Source of the DNA: Rhizobium sp. Root708
GTDB lineage: Bacteria; Pseudomonadota; Alphaproteobacteria; Rhizobiales; Rhizobiaceae
Direction: 5' to 3'
DNA length: 64,000 nucleotides
NCBI RefSeq assembly: GCF_001429725.1
Contig: NZ_LMHV01000003.1
Coordinates: 124,001 to 188,000, forward strand
Positions 9,868-18,468 of the stretch are shown piece by piece; within the stretch, counting starts at the first letter, position 1, and every line of letters begins with the position of its first letter. The position numbers and the translations under genes were made by a program. A model generated the notes under the pieces. The model worked only from the letters and a program-made list of their open reading frames with translations. It made no database searches and was not told where the DNA came from.

Positions 9868-10869
9868 GTGGCTCAAACGGCTAATATTTGCGTCATCATC
9901 GCCGCCAAGAACGCGGCCGACACCATTGAAACCGCTGTAATATCCGCACTGCGCGAGCCCGAGGTGGCCGAGGTCGTGGTGGTGGACGATGGATCGAACG
10001 ACGGTACCGCAGAGGCGGCAAAACGAGCCGATGACGCCAGCGGCCGGCTGACAATTGCCCGATTCGAACAGAACAAGGGGCCGTCCGCAGCCCGCAATCA
10101 CGCGATCGAAATCTCCTCCGCGCCGCTGATCGCGATCCTAGACGCTGACGACTTCTTCTTTGCCGGGCGCTTCCAGCGCATGATCGCCGCTGACGACTGG
10201 GAGTTCGTTGCCGACAACATCGCCTTCGTTGATGCGGATACGGCTGCCGAAGCCCCCCACCATCTCGACGTTTTTGCTGAGAACCCCCGATTTCTCGATC
10301 TGGCCGCCTTCGTCGATGGCAACATTTCGAAACGCGGTGTCCGGCGCGGCGAGATCGGCTTTCTCAAGCCGGTCATGCGTCGCAGCTTCCTGAACCAGCA
10401 TGGCCTCAGGTACCGCGAGGAGATGCGTCTAGGAGAGGATTACGATCTTTACATCAGGGCTCTGGCCCTCGGCGCCCGCTACAAGATCATCCATAGCTGC
10501 GGCTACGGCGCTGTCGTTCGGGGTGACTCGCTCAGCGGACGTCATCGCACCGAAGATCTGCGCCGGCTCTATGAAGCCGACCGCGCCCTTCTCGACACCC
10601 ACGCGCTGACGCCGGATGCAAAGGCGGCCGTTCGCCGCCACGAAAAGCATGTGCGCGATAAGTACGAGCTACGCCGTTTCCTTGACCTCAAGGCGCAGAA
10701 CGGCCCTGCCGCCGCTCTGGCGTATGCGGTCGGGCACCCGGCCGCCTTCCCGGCGATCGCGGGCGGCATTCTTGCCGACAAGACGGAACGCTGGCGCAAT
10801 CCTTCCGGTGTCTCGGCGACGGCGGGAAGCGGCCGCCTGAGATATCTTCTCGAGGCGACAGCCGCCTAA
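9868..10869 (+). CDS. exoU: ExoU-like glycosyltransferase, GT2 family
   Basis: Cytoplasmic family-2 glycosyltransferase, 333 residues. The GT-A fold starts at the N-terminus: VIIAAKNAADTIETAVISAL, VVVDDGSNDGT, then KGPSAARNHAI and the metal-binding IAILDADDFF. In S. meliloti ExoU adds the sixth sugar (a glucose) of the succinoglycan repeat. Identity as ExoU rather than ExoO rests on the N-terminal wording and its place between exoX and exoW. Start is a GTG behind a GGAGG ribosome site. exoV, which lies between exoU and exoW in S. meliloti, is absent; instead exoU and exoW converge and their ends overlap by 4 bases. Confidence 0.85.
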   Translation: MAQTANICVIIAAKNAADTIETAVISALREPEVAEVVVVDDGSNDGTAEAAKRADDASGRLTIARFEQNKGPSAARNHAIEISSAPLIAILDADDFFFAGRFQRMIAADDWEFVADNIAFVDADTAAEAPHHLDVFAENPRFLDLAAFVDGNISKRGVRRGEIGFLKPVMRRSFLNQHGLRYREEMRLGEDYDLYIRALALGARYKIIHSCGYGAVVRGDSLSGRHRTEDLRRLYEADRALLDTHALTPDAKAAVRRHEKHVRDKYELRRFLDLKAQNGPAAALAYAVGHPAAFPAIAGGILADKTERWRNPSGVSATAGSGRLRYLLEATAA

Positions 10870-11834
10870 GAGGGCGACTTCACGAGTTTTCCGGCGGCAA
10901 GCTCAAGGGCGCTCTGCAGAAGACGTGGATCCTGAAACGCCCAACGCGCCAGCAGTCCGAAATCAGGGCGCTGGCGCCGGCGAAGCAGGCTCACCTGGCT
11001 CCACAGCGCCTGCCGCCGGGTCGTGCTCTTGTGTGCCTTGATCGCGGCGATCTCGCGTGGCCGGCTGCGGAAGCGGCTCTCAAGCCGATCGAGCGCCATC
11101 CAGGTGATGAACTGCTGCTTCAGGAATTCCGGCGACGTGTTGTCGACGCCGTGGAAGATGTTGATCCCCTCCCCGCGCAACGCCCCGGCATCGCCGCAGA
11201 GCAGCACCCGGCGGGCGGCGAGAATGCTATCGCAGAAGAACAGCACATCTTCAGCCGCCAATCGCAGAGCCGCGTCGAAGCGTACCGTCTCGATCAGCGG
11301 ACGCCCGATCACCATGCAGGACATGTGCAGGAAGGCCCAGTTGCCGATCATCACGCCGGCGATATCGGGGACTTCGAGAATGAGCGGACTGTCCATGAGG
11401 CGCTTCGCACCCTCGATCTGTTCTAGCGCCGCGATTCCGAAGTGATAGTCGAATTCCTCCCCGCCTTCGATCGACGCCCAATAGCATTCACCGCCGAGCG
11501 TCGCCATGGCGGTAAGCGCGTTCTGGAGATGATCGGGCGCCCAGATATCGTCCGAATCGAGAAAGGCGACATGGCGAGTGGCAGCAGGAACATGATCGAG
11601 CCCCGTATTGCGCGCACCACCCGGGCCAGCGTTCGGCTGGCTGATAACCGTGATTCGCTCGCGCTCGGACGACGGCAGCGGTCCCAATTCGTCGGAAGGC
11701 GCGTATGGCGACTGATCATCGACAACGATGACATCGAAATCCTGGAAACTCTGCGCAAAGGCTGATGCCAAGGCGCGGCGGAGGATGCCGTCCTCGCGCT
11801 GGTAAAAAGGAATGATGATCGTGAACGTCGCCAT
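10866..11834 (-). CDS. exoW: ExoW-like glycosyltransferase, GT2 family
   Basis: Family-2 glycosyltransferase, 322 residues from the chosen start. TIIIPFYQREDGILRRALAS, VIVVDDQSPY, GPGGARNTGL and the DXD-type VAFLDSDDIW mark the donor-binding half. In S. meliloti ExoW adds the seventh sugar. The ATG at 11834 (MATFTIII) is used because GGGAGAG precedes it and the family begins at this point; the frame is open 13 codons further. It is on the opposite strand to exoU and exoH and overlaps the exoU stop. Orientation therefore differs from a simple operon. Confidence 0.83.
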   Translation of the reverse strand: MATFTIIIPFYQREDGILRRALASAFAQSFQDFDVIVVDDQSPYAPSDELGPLPSSERERITVISQPNAGPGGARNTGLDHVPAATRHVAFLDSDDIWAPDHLQNALTAMATLGGECYWASIEGGEEFDYHFGIAALEQIEGAKRLMDSPLILEVPDIAGVMIGNWAFLHMSCMVIGRPLIETVRFDAALRLAAEDVLFFCDSILAARRVLLCGDAGALRGEGINIFHGVDNTSPEFLKQQFITWMALDRLESRFRSRPREIAAIKAHKSTTRRQALWSQVSLLRRRQRPDFGLLARWAFQDPRLLQSALELAAGKLVKSPS

Positions 11835-12370
11835 GCGCTCTCCCTGAAGGGTTCGAGTTATCTGCTGCTGCATCTAGTCGGCAGGACGCCTTGGACAACC
11901 TGCTGCACTGCGAAAGCATCAGGGTCATTTCGTCCGAATTTTGTCAAAGCCGGCAGACTCGGTGATTGAGGCTGCCTGTATCAAAACAAACCTGCCCAAC
12001 GCCAATTTCCACATTTCGGCCACAATCGGCACAGCTTCGCCGCTCAGCGATGCAGATATTTTTCACCAATACGGAAAAACTTTTGGCGTCCTCCGCGCCG
12101 GCGGAACCGCTAACCAAATGAATATAATCGATTTCTGCTATGCACTGCTGACCATGGCTTTGCGGATGCTCTGAGACGCGCTCATGGCGAGTTTTTCACC
12201 TTCCGTAACGGCAGGTAGCAGACGTGTCGAAGCGGGACCTCCCGCGAGTTTTTGCTGCAGTGCCATATTTTCTTCCGGGAATTCGCTCTAGCTTTTGAGA
12301 CGCGGGCTCGAGTCTGCTCTGATTGAAACGGTCGCATGGGGGATGCGGCCCAAAAGGGGTGACTGACAAC
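11835..12370. promoter_or_regulatory. Divergent intergenic region exoW/exoH
   Basis: About 540 bases between the exoW and exoH starts. I see no gene in it: short frames such as 11941-12174 have no recognisable product or ribosome site. In S. meliloti this interval contains exoT (flippase) and exoI; no remnant of either is recognisable here. It presumably carries the promoters of exoW and of the exoH-exoP series. Confidence 0.5.
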
Positions 12371-13492
12371 GTGACTGTTGACTCCAACGTATCGTCGCGG
12401 ATCAACCTGATGCGCATCGTGCTCATTTCGGGCATCGTGTTCGTCCACATACCATTCGATGTCAAAAGCAGTCCCTTCAACGGGACGTATGGCGCGTTCG
12501 ACTGGTTCAGGGTTTTTCTGACCGAAGCATTGTTTCGCGTCGGGGTTCCGTGCCTCAGTGCGATCTCCGGTTACCTGCTGTTTCGCGGCGGGCTTGAGAA
12601 CTTCAGCTATCTGAAGACGGTGCGAACCAAATCGCAGACCGTGCTGCTGCCGTTCCTGATCTGGAACGGGGCCTTCTTCCTTGCGATCCTTGCAGCACTC
12701 GCGCTCGGCATCGGTGATGGATATGTGCCGGATCCCTGGCATGCCTCGGCGCGCGAGCTGCTCACGCATCTGTTTGGCATCGAGGATTTCCCGGTCAACG
12801 TTCCGCTGTATTTCCTGCGCGATCTCTTCGTATGCATTCTGATTTCGCCGCTGCTGGCGCTGCTGATCAGCCGCGTGCCGCTGATCACCCTGACCGCACT
12901 GCTGGTGGTGGCGCTCGTTCCCGAGCTGCCGCTCTACATCGTCCTCAAGCGCTCGATCCTGTTCAGCTTCAGCCTCGGCATCTATGTCGGGCTCTACAAT
13001 ATCGACCTCAAGGCTCTCGACCGGTTCGCGCCTGTCGGCATCGCCCTGCTGCTGGCAAGTTCGGCACTCCTCGCGACCGCGATCTATCTGGCTGGACCGC
13101 AGGTGCCGGACTGGATCCAGCTGCTGCGCAACACGCTTGCTATTGCCGGCGCCCTTGGCTTCTGGCTGTTGTCGGCGCCGCTGATCAAGACCCAGATCGG
13201 ACAGCGCCTCTCGAAGACCGGGAGCCTCAGCTTCTGGATCTTCTGTGCACACTACCCGATTCTGATCCTGCTCTGGATCGTCTGGGGCAAGTCGGGGATC
13301 GACACCTATCCGATCTTCTTCGTGCTTTCCCTGGCACTTCTGTTTCCATTCCTCGCCGTCTCGAACGCCGCGTGCCGAAGGGTCGCTCCTCGGCTTTACG
13401 CGATCCTGACCGGCGGAAGAACCAAGAAGCCGACGGACCGAACACCGTCCGCCGGCACCATCCGTCCCGAACTCGTTTCTCAGCAGAGGTGA
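12371..13492 (+). CDS. exoH: ExoH-like succinyltransferase (acyltransferase-3 family)
   Basis: Integral membrane acyltransferase, 373 residues from GTG 12371, with about ten hydrophobic segments. RINLMRIVLISGIVFVHIPF gives the conserved Arg/His pair near the N-terminus; GVPCLSAISGYLLFR is a strong ExoH-type signature. In S. meliloti ExoH succinylates the repeat unit, a modification needed for symbiotic activity. Start choice is uncertain: an AAAAGGGG ribosome site (12352-12359) fits GTG 12371 loosely, and the frame is open to TTG 12323. It is followed 5 bases later by exoK, as in S. meliloti. Confidence 0.82.
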   Translation: MTVDSNVSSRINLMRIVLISGIVFVHIPFDVKSSPFNGTYGAFDWFRVFLTEALFRVGVPCLSAISGYLLFRGGLENFSYLKTVRTKSQTVLLPFLIWNGAFFLAILAALALGIGDGYVPDPWHASARELLTHLFGIEDFPVNVPLYFLRDLFVCILISPLLALLISRVPLITLTALLVVALVPELPLYIVLKRSILFSFSLGIYVGLYNIDLKALDRFAPVGIALLLASSALLATAIYLAGPQVPDWIQLLRNTLAIAGALGFWLLSAPLIKTQIGQRLSKTGSLSFWIFCAHYPILILLWIVWGKSGIDTYPIFFVLSLALLFPFLAVSNAACRRVAPRLYAILTGGRTKKPTDRTPSAGTIRPELVSQQR

Positions 13493-13497
13493 TCGTC

Positions 13498-14289
13498 ATG
13501 ATTAAACTCACCCGCGCACGAACTCTTTCTTCCGCTCTTGTCATCGCCGGCACCGCGTTTGCGTCGGCGCCGGCTGCCTACGCGCAGCAGGCAAGCGGAA
13601 CCTCGTTCGTCGAAAACTTCGATAAGCTCGACAAGGCCTTCTGGTACACCTCCGATGGCTGGAACAATGGCGCCCATCAGAACTGCACTTGGTCCAAGAG
13701 CCAGGCAAAGGTCGATGGCGGCATGCTGAACCTCGGCTTTGCAGAAGGAAAATCCAAGGACCGCAAGTATCTCTGTGGCGAGATCCAGACCACAAAGCGC
13801 TACAGCTACGGCGTCTACGAAGCCCGGCTGAAAGCAGCCGCCGGCTCAGGTCTCAATTCAGCGTTCTTCACCTACATCGGCCCTACCGACAAGAAGGAAC
13901 ACGACGAGATCGACTTCGAGGTGCTCGGCAAGAATACGTCGGAAGTGCAGGTAAACCAGTATGTGAAGGCGAAAGGCGGCCACGAGAAGCTGGTGCCGGT
14001 CGGCAGCAAGGCCGATGACGGCTTCAACGACTACGCCTTCGTCTGGGAGCCCGGCCGGTTGCGCTACTATTTGAACGGCAAGCTCGTTCAGGACGTCACC
14101 GACGCCTCGAAGATTCCGACCAGCCCGCAGAAGATTTTCCTCAGCCTGTGGGGCACGGATACGCTTGCGAACTGGATGGGCGCTTTCGCCTACACCGCAC
14201 CCACCACAATGCAGATCGATCGGATCGCCTACACGGCGACCGGCGACAAGTGCCAGTTCCCTGACTCCATCGCATGCGCGCTGAACTAA
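13498..14289 (+). CDS. exoK: ExoK-like secreted endo-beta-glycanase, GH16
   Basis: Secreted glycosyl hydrolase family 16 enzyme, 263 residues, which trims nascent succinoglycan to lower molecular weight in S. meliloti. Signal peptide at about 1-28 (ALVIAGTAFASAPAAYAQQ). The GH16 catalytic motif is HDEIDFEVLG, with E137 (nucleophile), D139 and E141 (acid/base). The ATG at 13498 follows a GAGGTGAT ribosome site and lies 5 bases after the exoH stop. An open stretch upstream in the same frame (from 12832) only overlaps exoH and is not part of the gene. Confidence 0.92.
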   Translation: MIKLTRARTLSSALVIAGTAFASAPAAYAQQASGTSFVENFDKLDKAFWYTSDGWNNGAHQNCTWSKSQAKVDGGMLNLGFAEGKSKDRKYLCGEIQTTKRYSYGVYEARLKAAAGSGLNSAFFTYIGPTDKKEHDEIDFEVLGKNTSEVQVNQYVKAKGGHEKLVPVGSKADDGFNDYAFVWEPGRLRYYLNGKLVQDVTDASKIPTSPQKIFLSLWGTDTLANWMGAFAYTAPTTMQIDRIAYTATGDKCQFPDSIACALN

Positions 14290-14324
14290 GTCGCTCCCGC
14301 TTTCACACCGGAAAAGGACGCTCG

Positions 14325-16529
14325 ATGCTGAAAATCCTCTACCTCGTGCATGATCTGGCCGATCCAGCCGTTCGCCGGCGGGTCCTGATGCTGCGCGAGG
14401 GCGGAGCCGACGTCACCCTAGCGGGCTTCCGGCGTGGGGAGAACAGCCTGGCGGAGGTGCATGGAGTGCGCCCGATCGAACTCGGGCAGACCAGCGACGC
14501 CAAATTCGCCCAGCGCATCGGGGCAGTCGTCAGCGCCGTAGCCGGCCTGAAGACCAAGCTTGCGGGCATAGCCAAACCGGATGTCGTCATCGGACGAAAT
14601 CTGGAAGCGCTTGCCGTCGCTCACAGGGCCAACGCCCTCTACGGCGGCGACGTCCCCATTGTCTACGAGTGCCTGGACATTCATCGTCTCCTGACCAGGA
14701 ACGACGCGATCGGCAAGGTAGTCCGTGGCGCCGAGGCCCGCTTCGGCCGCAACGCGAAGCTTATCCTCACAAGCTCGCCGGCGTTCATCGAGCAGTATTT
14801 CGAACCCCGATCCGGTGTTCGGGCACCGGCGCTGCTTGTCGAAAACAAGGTCATCGCTCTGGATGACAACGCCATCGAACCCTCCTTCGCCCGCCCGTTG
14901 AAGCAGCCGGGACAGCCGTGGAAAATCGGATGGTTCGGCGCGCTCCGTTGCCGCAAGTCCCTGCATTTGCTCGCCGATTTCTCTCGTCACATGCAGGGCC
15001 GCGTCGAAATCGTTCTTCGCGGTCGTCCTGCTTACTCGGAATTCGAAGACTTCGACGGCTTCGTCGCCGCCGAACCCTACATGCGGTTCGAAGGCCCCTA
15101 TCGAAACCCGGAGGACCTCCGTGCGATCTATGACGACGTCCATTTTTCATGGGCGATCGACTTTTTCGAAGAGGGTCTGAATTCGAGCTGGCTGCTGCCG
15201 AACCGGCTGTACGAAGGATGCCTCTACGGTGCGGTGCCGATTGCCCTTGAGGGCACCCAGACCGCCAACTTCCTGCAAGAACATGACATCGGCCTTGCTC
15301 TTCCGGAAGCCAGCCCCGTGGCGCTGGACGCCTTGTTTTCCAGCATGACCGGCGAGCGCTACCAGAGCCTTGCCGAAGCGGTCGCTTCCAAAGACCGCAA
15401 GACATGGCTCGCCGACCGCAGCGACTTCGAAGCGCTCGTCGACAGCCTTTCCCGCCTCGTACCGGACTTCGCAGAGAGGGGCGAAACCGGTGTGATCCCT
15501 GAGCAAATCGTATCTGAAGAAGGGTGGACAAACATGAAGTCTGATGTGTGTAAGAGCGTCTCCAGTCTCATCATCATCCCTTGCCTGAACGAAGAAAAAC
15601 ATATCGGTGCGCTGCTCGACAAGCTGGGCGCCGAGCTCGATCATATGAATGCGAAGATCGTCGTCGCCGACGGCGGCAGCCGCGATGCGACCCGGGACAT
15701 TGTCGCAGCGCGCAGCGCAAACGATCCCCGCATCCTGTTGCTCGACAATCCCCGCCGCATCCAGAGCGCCGCCATCAATCTTGCCGTAGCCACCTTCGGG
15801 CGCGACTACGAATACCTGATCCGCATCGACGCCCACGGCGACTATCCTGATGACTACTGCCGCCAGCTCGTTCGCGAAGCGATCCGCACCCAGGCGGACT
15901 CCGTCGTCGTGGCGATGGAAACGGTTGGTTTCGGCATCTTCCAGAAGGCAACCGCCTTTGCCCAGAATTCGAAACTCGGCAACGGCGGCTCCAAGCATCG
16001 CCAGGGCGCCAAAGGCCACTGGGCCGATCACGGTCACCACGCGTTGATGCGGATTGCCGCATATGATGCCGTTCGGGGATACGACGAAACCTTCAGCCAC
16101 AACGAAGACGCCGAACTCGATTATCGTCTGAAGAAGGCAGGCTTCGGCATCTGGATGACCGACAAGACGCGGATGATCTATTACCCGCGGTCGAGCATCG
16201 CGACGCTGTTTCGGCAGTACATCGGCTATGGACGCGGACGTGCCAAGAACATTCTCAAGCACCGCAGCATGCCGAGCGTGAGGCAGATGCTGCCGCTTCT
16301 GGTCGTGCCGGTATTCATCGGCGCCTTTCTTGCCGTCCTCAACTGGGCCGCGGTCATTCCGTTCAGCCTCTGGGCGGTCGCCTGCGTCGGCTATGGCTTC
16401 TGGATGGCGGTTGGACAGCGCAACCCCTATGGGCCGCTCGCGGCCGTTTCGGCCATGATCATGCATTTCGCCTGGTCGGCCGGCTTCTGGATGGAGCTTC
16501 TCAAATTCCGTGGACGAAAGGCCTCGTGA
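14325..16529 (+). CDS. ExoL-ExoA fused glycosyltransferase (two domains in one frame)
   Basis: One open frame of 734 residues holding two proteins that are separate in S. meliloti. Residues 1-403 match the ExoL type (MLKILYLVHDLADPAVRRRV, later NRLYEGCLYGAVPIALEGT), a GT-B-like glucosyltransferase. Residues 404-734 match ExoA: a GT2 domain (SSLIIIPCLNEEKHIGALL, VVADGGSRDAT, LIRIDAHGDYP, HNEDAELDYRL) and C-terminal membrane helices. No stop separates them; the junction runs through IVSEEGWTNM. ATG 15534, preceded by GAAGAAGGG, could still start a separate ExoA. Start 14325 is chosen for its AAAAGGA site. Either a true fusion or a single-base sequence artefact: a +1 frame TGA sits at 15493. Confidence 0.85.
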   Translation: MLKILYLVHDLADPAVRRRVLMLREGGADVTLAGFRRGENSLAEVHGVRPIELGQTSDAKFAQRIGAVVSAVAGLKTKLAGIAKPDVVIGRNLEALAVAHRANALYGGDVPIVYECLDIHRLLTRNDAIGKVVRGAEARFGRNAKLILTSSPAFIEQYFEPRSGVRAPALLVENKVIALDDNAIEPSFARPLKQPGQPWKIGWFGALRCRKSLHLLADFSRHMQGRVEIVLRGRPAYSEFEDFDGFVAAEPYMRFEGPYRNPEDLRAIYDDVHFSWAIDFFEEGLNSSWLLPNRLYEGCLYGAVPIALEGTQTANFLQEHDIGLALPEASPVALDALFSSMTGERYQSLAEAVASKDRKTWLADRSDFEALVDSLSRLVPDFAERGETGVIPEQIVSEEGWTNMKSDVCKSVSSLIIIPCLNEEKHIGALLDKLGAELDHMNAKIVVADGGSRDATRDIVAARSANDPRILLLDNPRRIQSAAINLAVATFGRDYEYLIRIDAHGDYPDDYCRQLVREAIRTQADSVVVAMETVGFGIFQKATAFAQNSKLGNGGSKHRQGAKGHWADHGHHALMRIAAYDAVRGYDETFSHNEDAELDYRLKKAGFGIWMTDKTRMIYYPRSSIATLFRQYIGYGRGRAKNILKHRSMPSVRQMLPLLVVPVFIGAFLAVLNWAAVIPFSLWAVACVGYGFWMAVGQRNPYGPLAAVSAMIMHFAWSAGFWMELLKFRGRKAS

Positions 16530-17455
16530 TGAACGAACGGAATACGACCCGGATCGATATCGGCGTCTGCACCTATCGCCGCGCCTCGCTCGACGAGGCG
16601 CTTCTTTCGCTTGCAGTGCTGTCGGTTCCCGAGAATGTGGATCTGCGCATCATCGTTGCCGACAATGACAAGGTGCCAAGCGCGCGTGAGCGTGTGGAAG
16701 CGTTGCGCGCCACCATCCCCCACGAGATTGCCTACGTCCACTGCCCCGCGTCGAACATCTCGATCGCGCGCAATGCCTGCCTGGAAGCCGCGACCGGCGA
16801 CTTTCTGGCCTTCATCGACGATGACGAGGATGCGAGCGAGGAGTGGATCTCCGAACTGCTTGCCGCCGCGGTCGCGACCAAGGCGGACGCAGTGCTAGGC
16901 CCTGTGCGCAGCGTCTATTCATCGACCGCGCCGGACTGGATGCGCCACGGCGACTTCCACTCGACGCTGCCCGTCTGGGTCGGCGGCGAGATCCGCACTG
17001 GTTACACCTGCAATGTCCTGTTACGGCTTGGCTCGCCGCATGTGGCCGGCCGCCGCTTCAATCTGGCACTGGGACGGACCGGAGGCGAGGACACGGAATT
17101 TTTCGCTGAGATGCATGCCGAGGGCGGCGCGATCGCCTATGCGGAGAAGGCTTACGTGTACGAACCGGTCACGGAAAACCGTGCCGATCTGGTGTGGCTC
17201 GCCAAACGCCGCTTCCGTTTCGGCCAGACGCATGGCCGGTTGCTGCTCGAAAAGAGCACCGGCGTAAAACGCTTGCGACAGATCGGATTGGCCACCGCAA
17301 AAGCCGCCTTCTGCTATGTTGCGGCACTCGGATGCGTCGTCGTCCCTGTCCCGCGTTACCGCTACGGCCTTCGCGGCGTCATGCACTCCGGCGTCGTCAG
17401 CGGGCTGCTCGGAATCCGCGAAATCCGTCAATACGGCACGGCGGAGGCTGCATGA
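16529..17455 (+). CDS. exoM: ExoM-like glycosyltransferase, GT2 family
   Basis: Family-2 glucosyltransferase, 308 residues. IDIGVCTYRRASLDEALLS, VADNDKVPSARERV, SISIARNACLEAA and the acidic FIDDDEDASEEW are ExoM-like. In S. meliloti ExoM adds the fourth sugar of the repeat. Its ATG at 16529 overlaps the exoA-domain stop in a TGATG arrangement; a GTG three bases earlier is also in frame. The stop overlaps the exoO start by ATGA, so exoLA-M-O-P are translationally coupled. Confidence 0.86.
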   Translation: MNERNTTRIDIGVCTYRRASLDEALLSLAVLSVPENVDLRIIVADNDKVPSARERVEALRATIPHEIAYVHCPASNISIARNACLEAATGDFLAFIDDDEDASEEWISELLAAAVATKADAVLGPVRSVYSSTAPDWMRHGDFHSTLPVWVGGEIRTGYTCNVLLRLGSPHVAGRRFNLALGRTGGEDTEFFAEMHAEGGAIAYAEKAYVYEPVTENRADLVWLAKRRFRFGQTHGRLLLEKSTGVKRLRQIGLATAKAAFCYVAALGCVVVPVPRYRYGLRGVMHSGVVSGLLGIREIRQYGTAEAA

Positions 17456-18468
17456 CGCCATCGGCACCTGATGTCACCTTCATCATCGCAGCCTACAATG
17501 CGGCCGACACCCTTGTCCGGGCGATCGACAGCGCGCTGGCACAGACCGGTGTTTCGGTCGAAGTCATCGTCGCGGACGATTGCTCGACGGACGAGACGAG
17601 AGCAGTTGCTGAGAGCTATGCCGGCGCGAACGTCCGCCTGCTGCCCCTGCCCCGCAATGGCGGACCGTCGGTGGCGCGCAACGCCGCGATCGCCGAGGCC
17701 AAAGGCCGCTGGCTGGCGGTGCTCGATTCCGACGATGCGGTTGCGCCCGAGCGCATGGCCCAAATGATCGCGCGTGCCGAAAAGGCAGGCGCCCAGATTG
17801 CCGTCGACAATCTCCGCGTCATCAGGGCTGATGGCACGCCCGCCGAGACGATGTTTGCCGAAAGCACGCTGCGGGAAACGCCTGAACTCACCCTGTCGGC
17901 CTTCATCCGCTCCAACGCGCTCTTCGAGTCGACCCACAATTTCGGCTACTTGAAGCCGGTATTCCTGCGCAGCTTCATCGAAAGCCACGGCCTCGAATTC
18001 GACGAGGCATTGCGGATCGGCGAGGATTACCTCTTCCTTGCCGCCGCATTGGCGCTTGGCGGTCGCTGCGTCATCGAGCCCGCTGTCGGCTACGATTATC
18101 ACATCCGCGCGGGCTCCATTTCGCGCGTACTTGCCCTTCATCACATCGACGACATGATTGAGGGCGATAAGAATTTCCTCGAACATCACCGGCTGGATTC
18201 CGAAGCTGCGGCAGCGCAGACATTTCGGACACGCAGCCTTCACAAGGGACGCGCCTTTCTCGTGCTCGTCCAGAACATTAAAGATCGATCGGTCTTCAGC
18301 GCGATCAGAACTGCCTGGAACGATCCGGGCGCGTTGGCTCACCTACGCATGCCTGTTTTCGCCCGGCTCAACCGCGCGATGATGCCCCTGCGGAAACTGA
18401 CTGGCGCCGATACCGATCTCCCAGCCATCGATGGCACGACCCGCTCCCCGCAAAGGATAGAGCCATGA
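17452..18468 (+). CDS. exoO: ExoO-like glycosyltransferase, GT2 family
   Basis: Family-2 glucosyltransferase, 338 residues. VTFIIAAYNAADTLVRAIDS, VIVADDCSTDET, GPSVARNAAI and LAVLDSDDAV show the nucleotide-sugar and metal-binding parts. In S. meliloti ExoO adds the fifth sugar. The start at 17452 overlaps the exoM stop by ATGA; an upstream extension of the frame to 17194 just shadows exoM. The stop overlaps the exoP start in the same way. Assigned as ExoO, not ExoU, by position between exoM and exoP. Confidence 0.86.
   Translation: MTPSAPDVTFIIAAYNAADTLVRAIDSALAQTGVSVEVIVADDCSTDETRAVAESYAGANVRLLPLPRNGGPSVARNAAIAEAKGRWLAVLDSDDAVAPERMAQMIARAEKAGAQIAVDNLRVIRADGTPAETMFAESTLRETPELTLSAFIRSNALFESTHNFGYLKPVFLRSFIESHGLEFDEALRIGEDYLFLAAALALGGRCVIEPAVGYDYHIRAGSISRVLALHHIDDMIEGDKNFLEHHRLDSEAAAAQTFRTRSLHKGRAFLVLVQNIKDRSVFSAIRTAWNDPGALAHLRMPVFARLNRAMMPLRKLTGADTDLPAIDGTTRSPQRIEP

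Noticed and set aside
11941..12174. Possible 77-residue gene between exoW and exoH, perhaps an exoT or exoI remnant
   Set aside because: No similarity to flippase or ExoI features could be seen and no ribosome site precedes it.
12232..12245. Palindrome GCGGGACCTCCCGC as a terminator
   Set aside because: Loop of two bases and no T-run; no transcript is known to end there.
12182..13252. 356-residue minus-strand frame over exoH
   Set aside because: Composition (Gln/Arg/Glu repeats) is that of a complement of a membrane protein gene; exoH on the plus strand is convincing.
12832..13497. N-terminal extension of the exoK frame
   Set aside because: Overlaps exoH in another register; the signal peptide and ribosome site fix the start at 13498.
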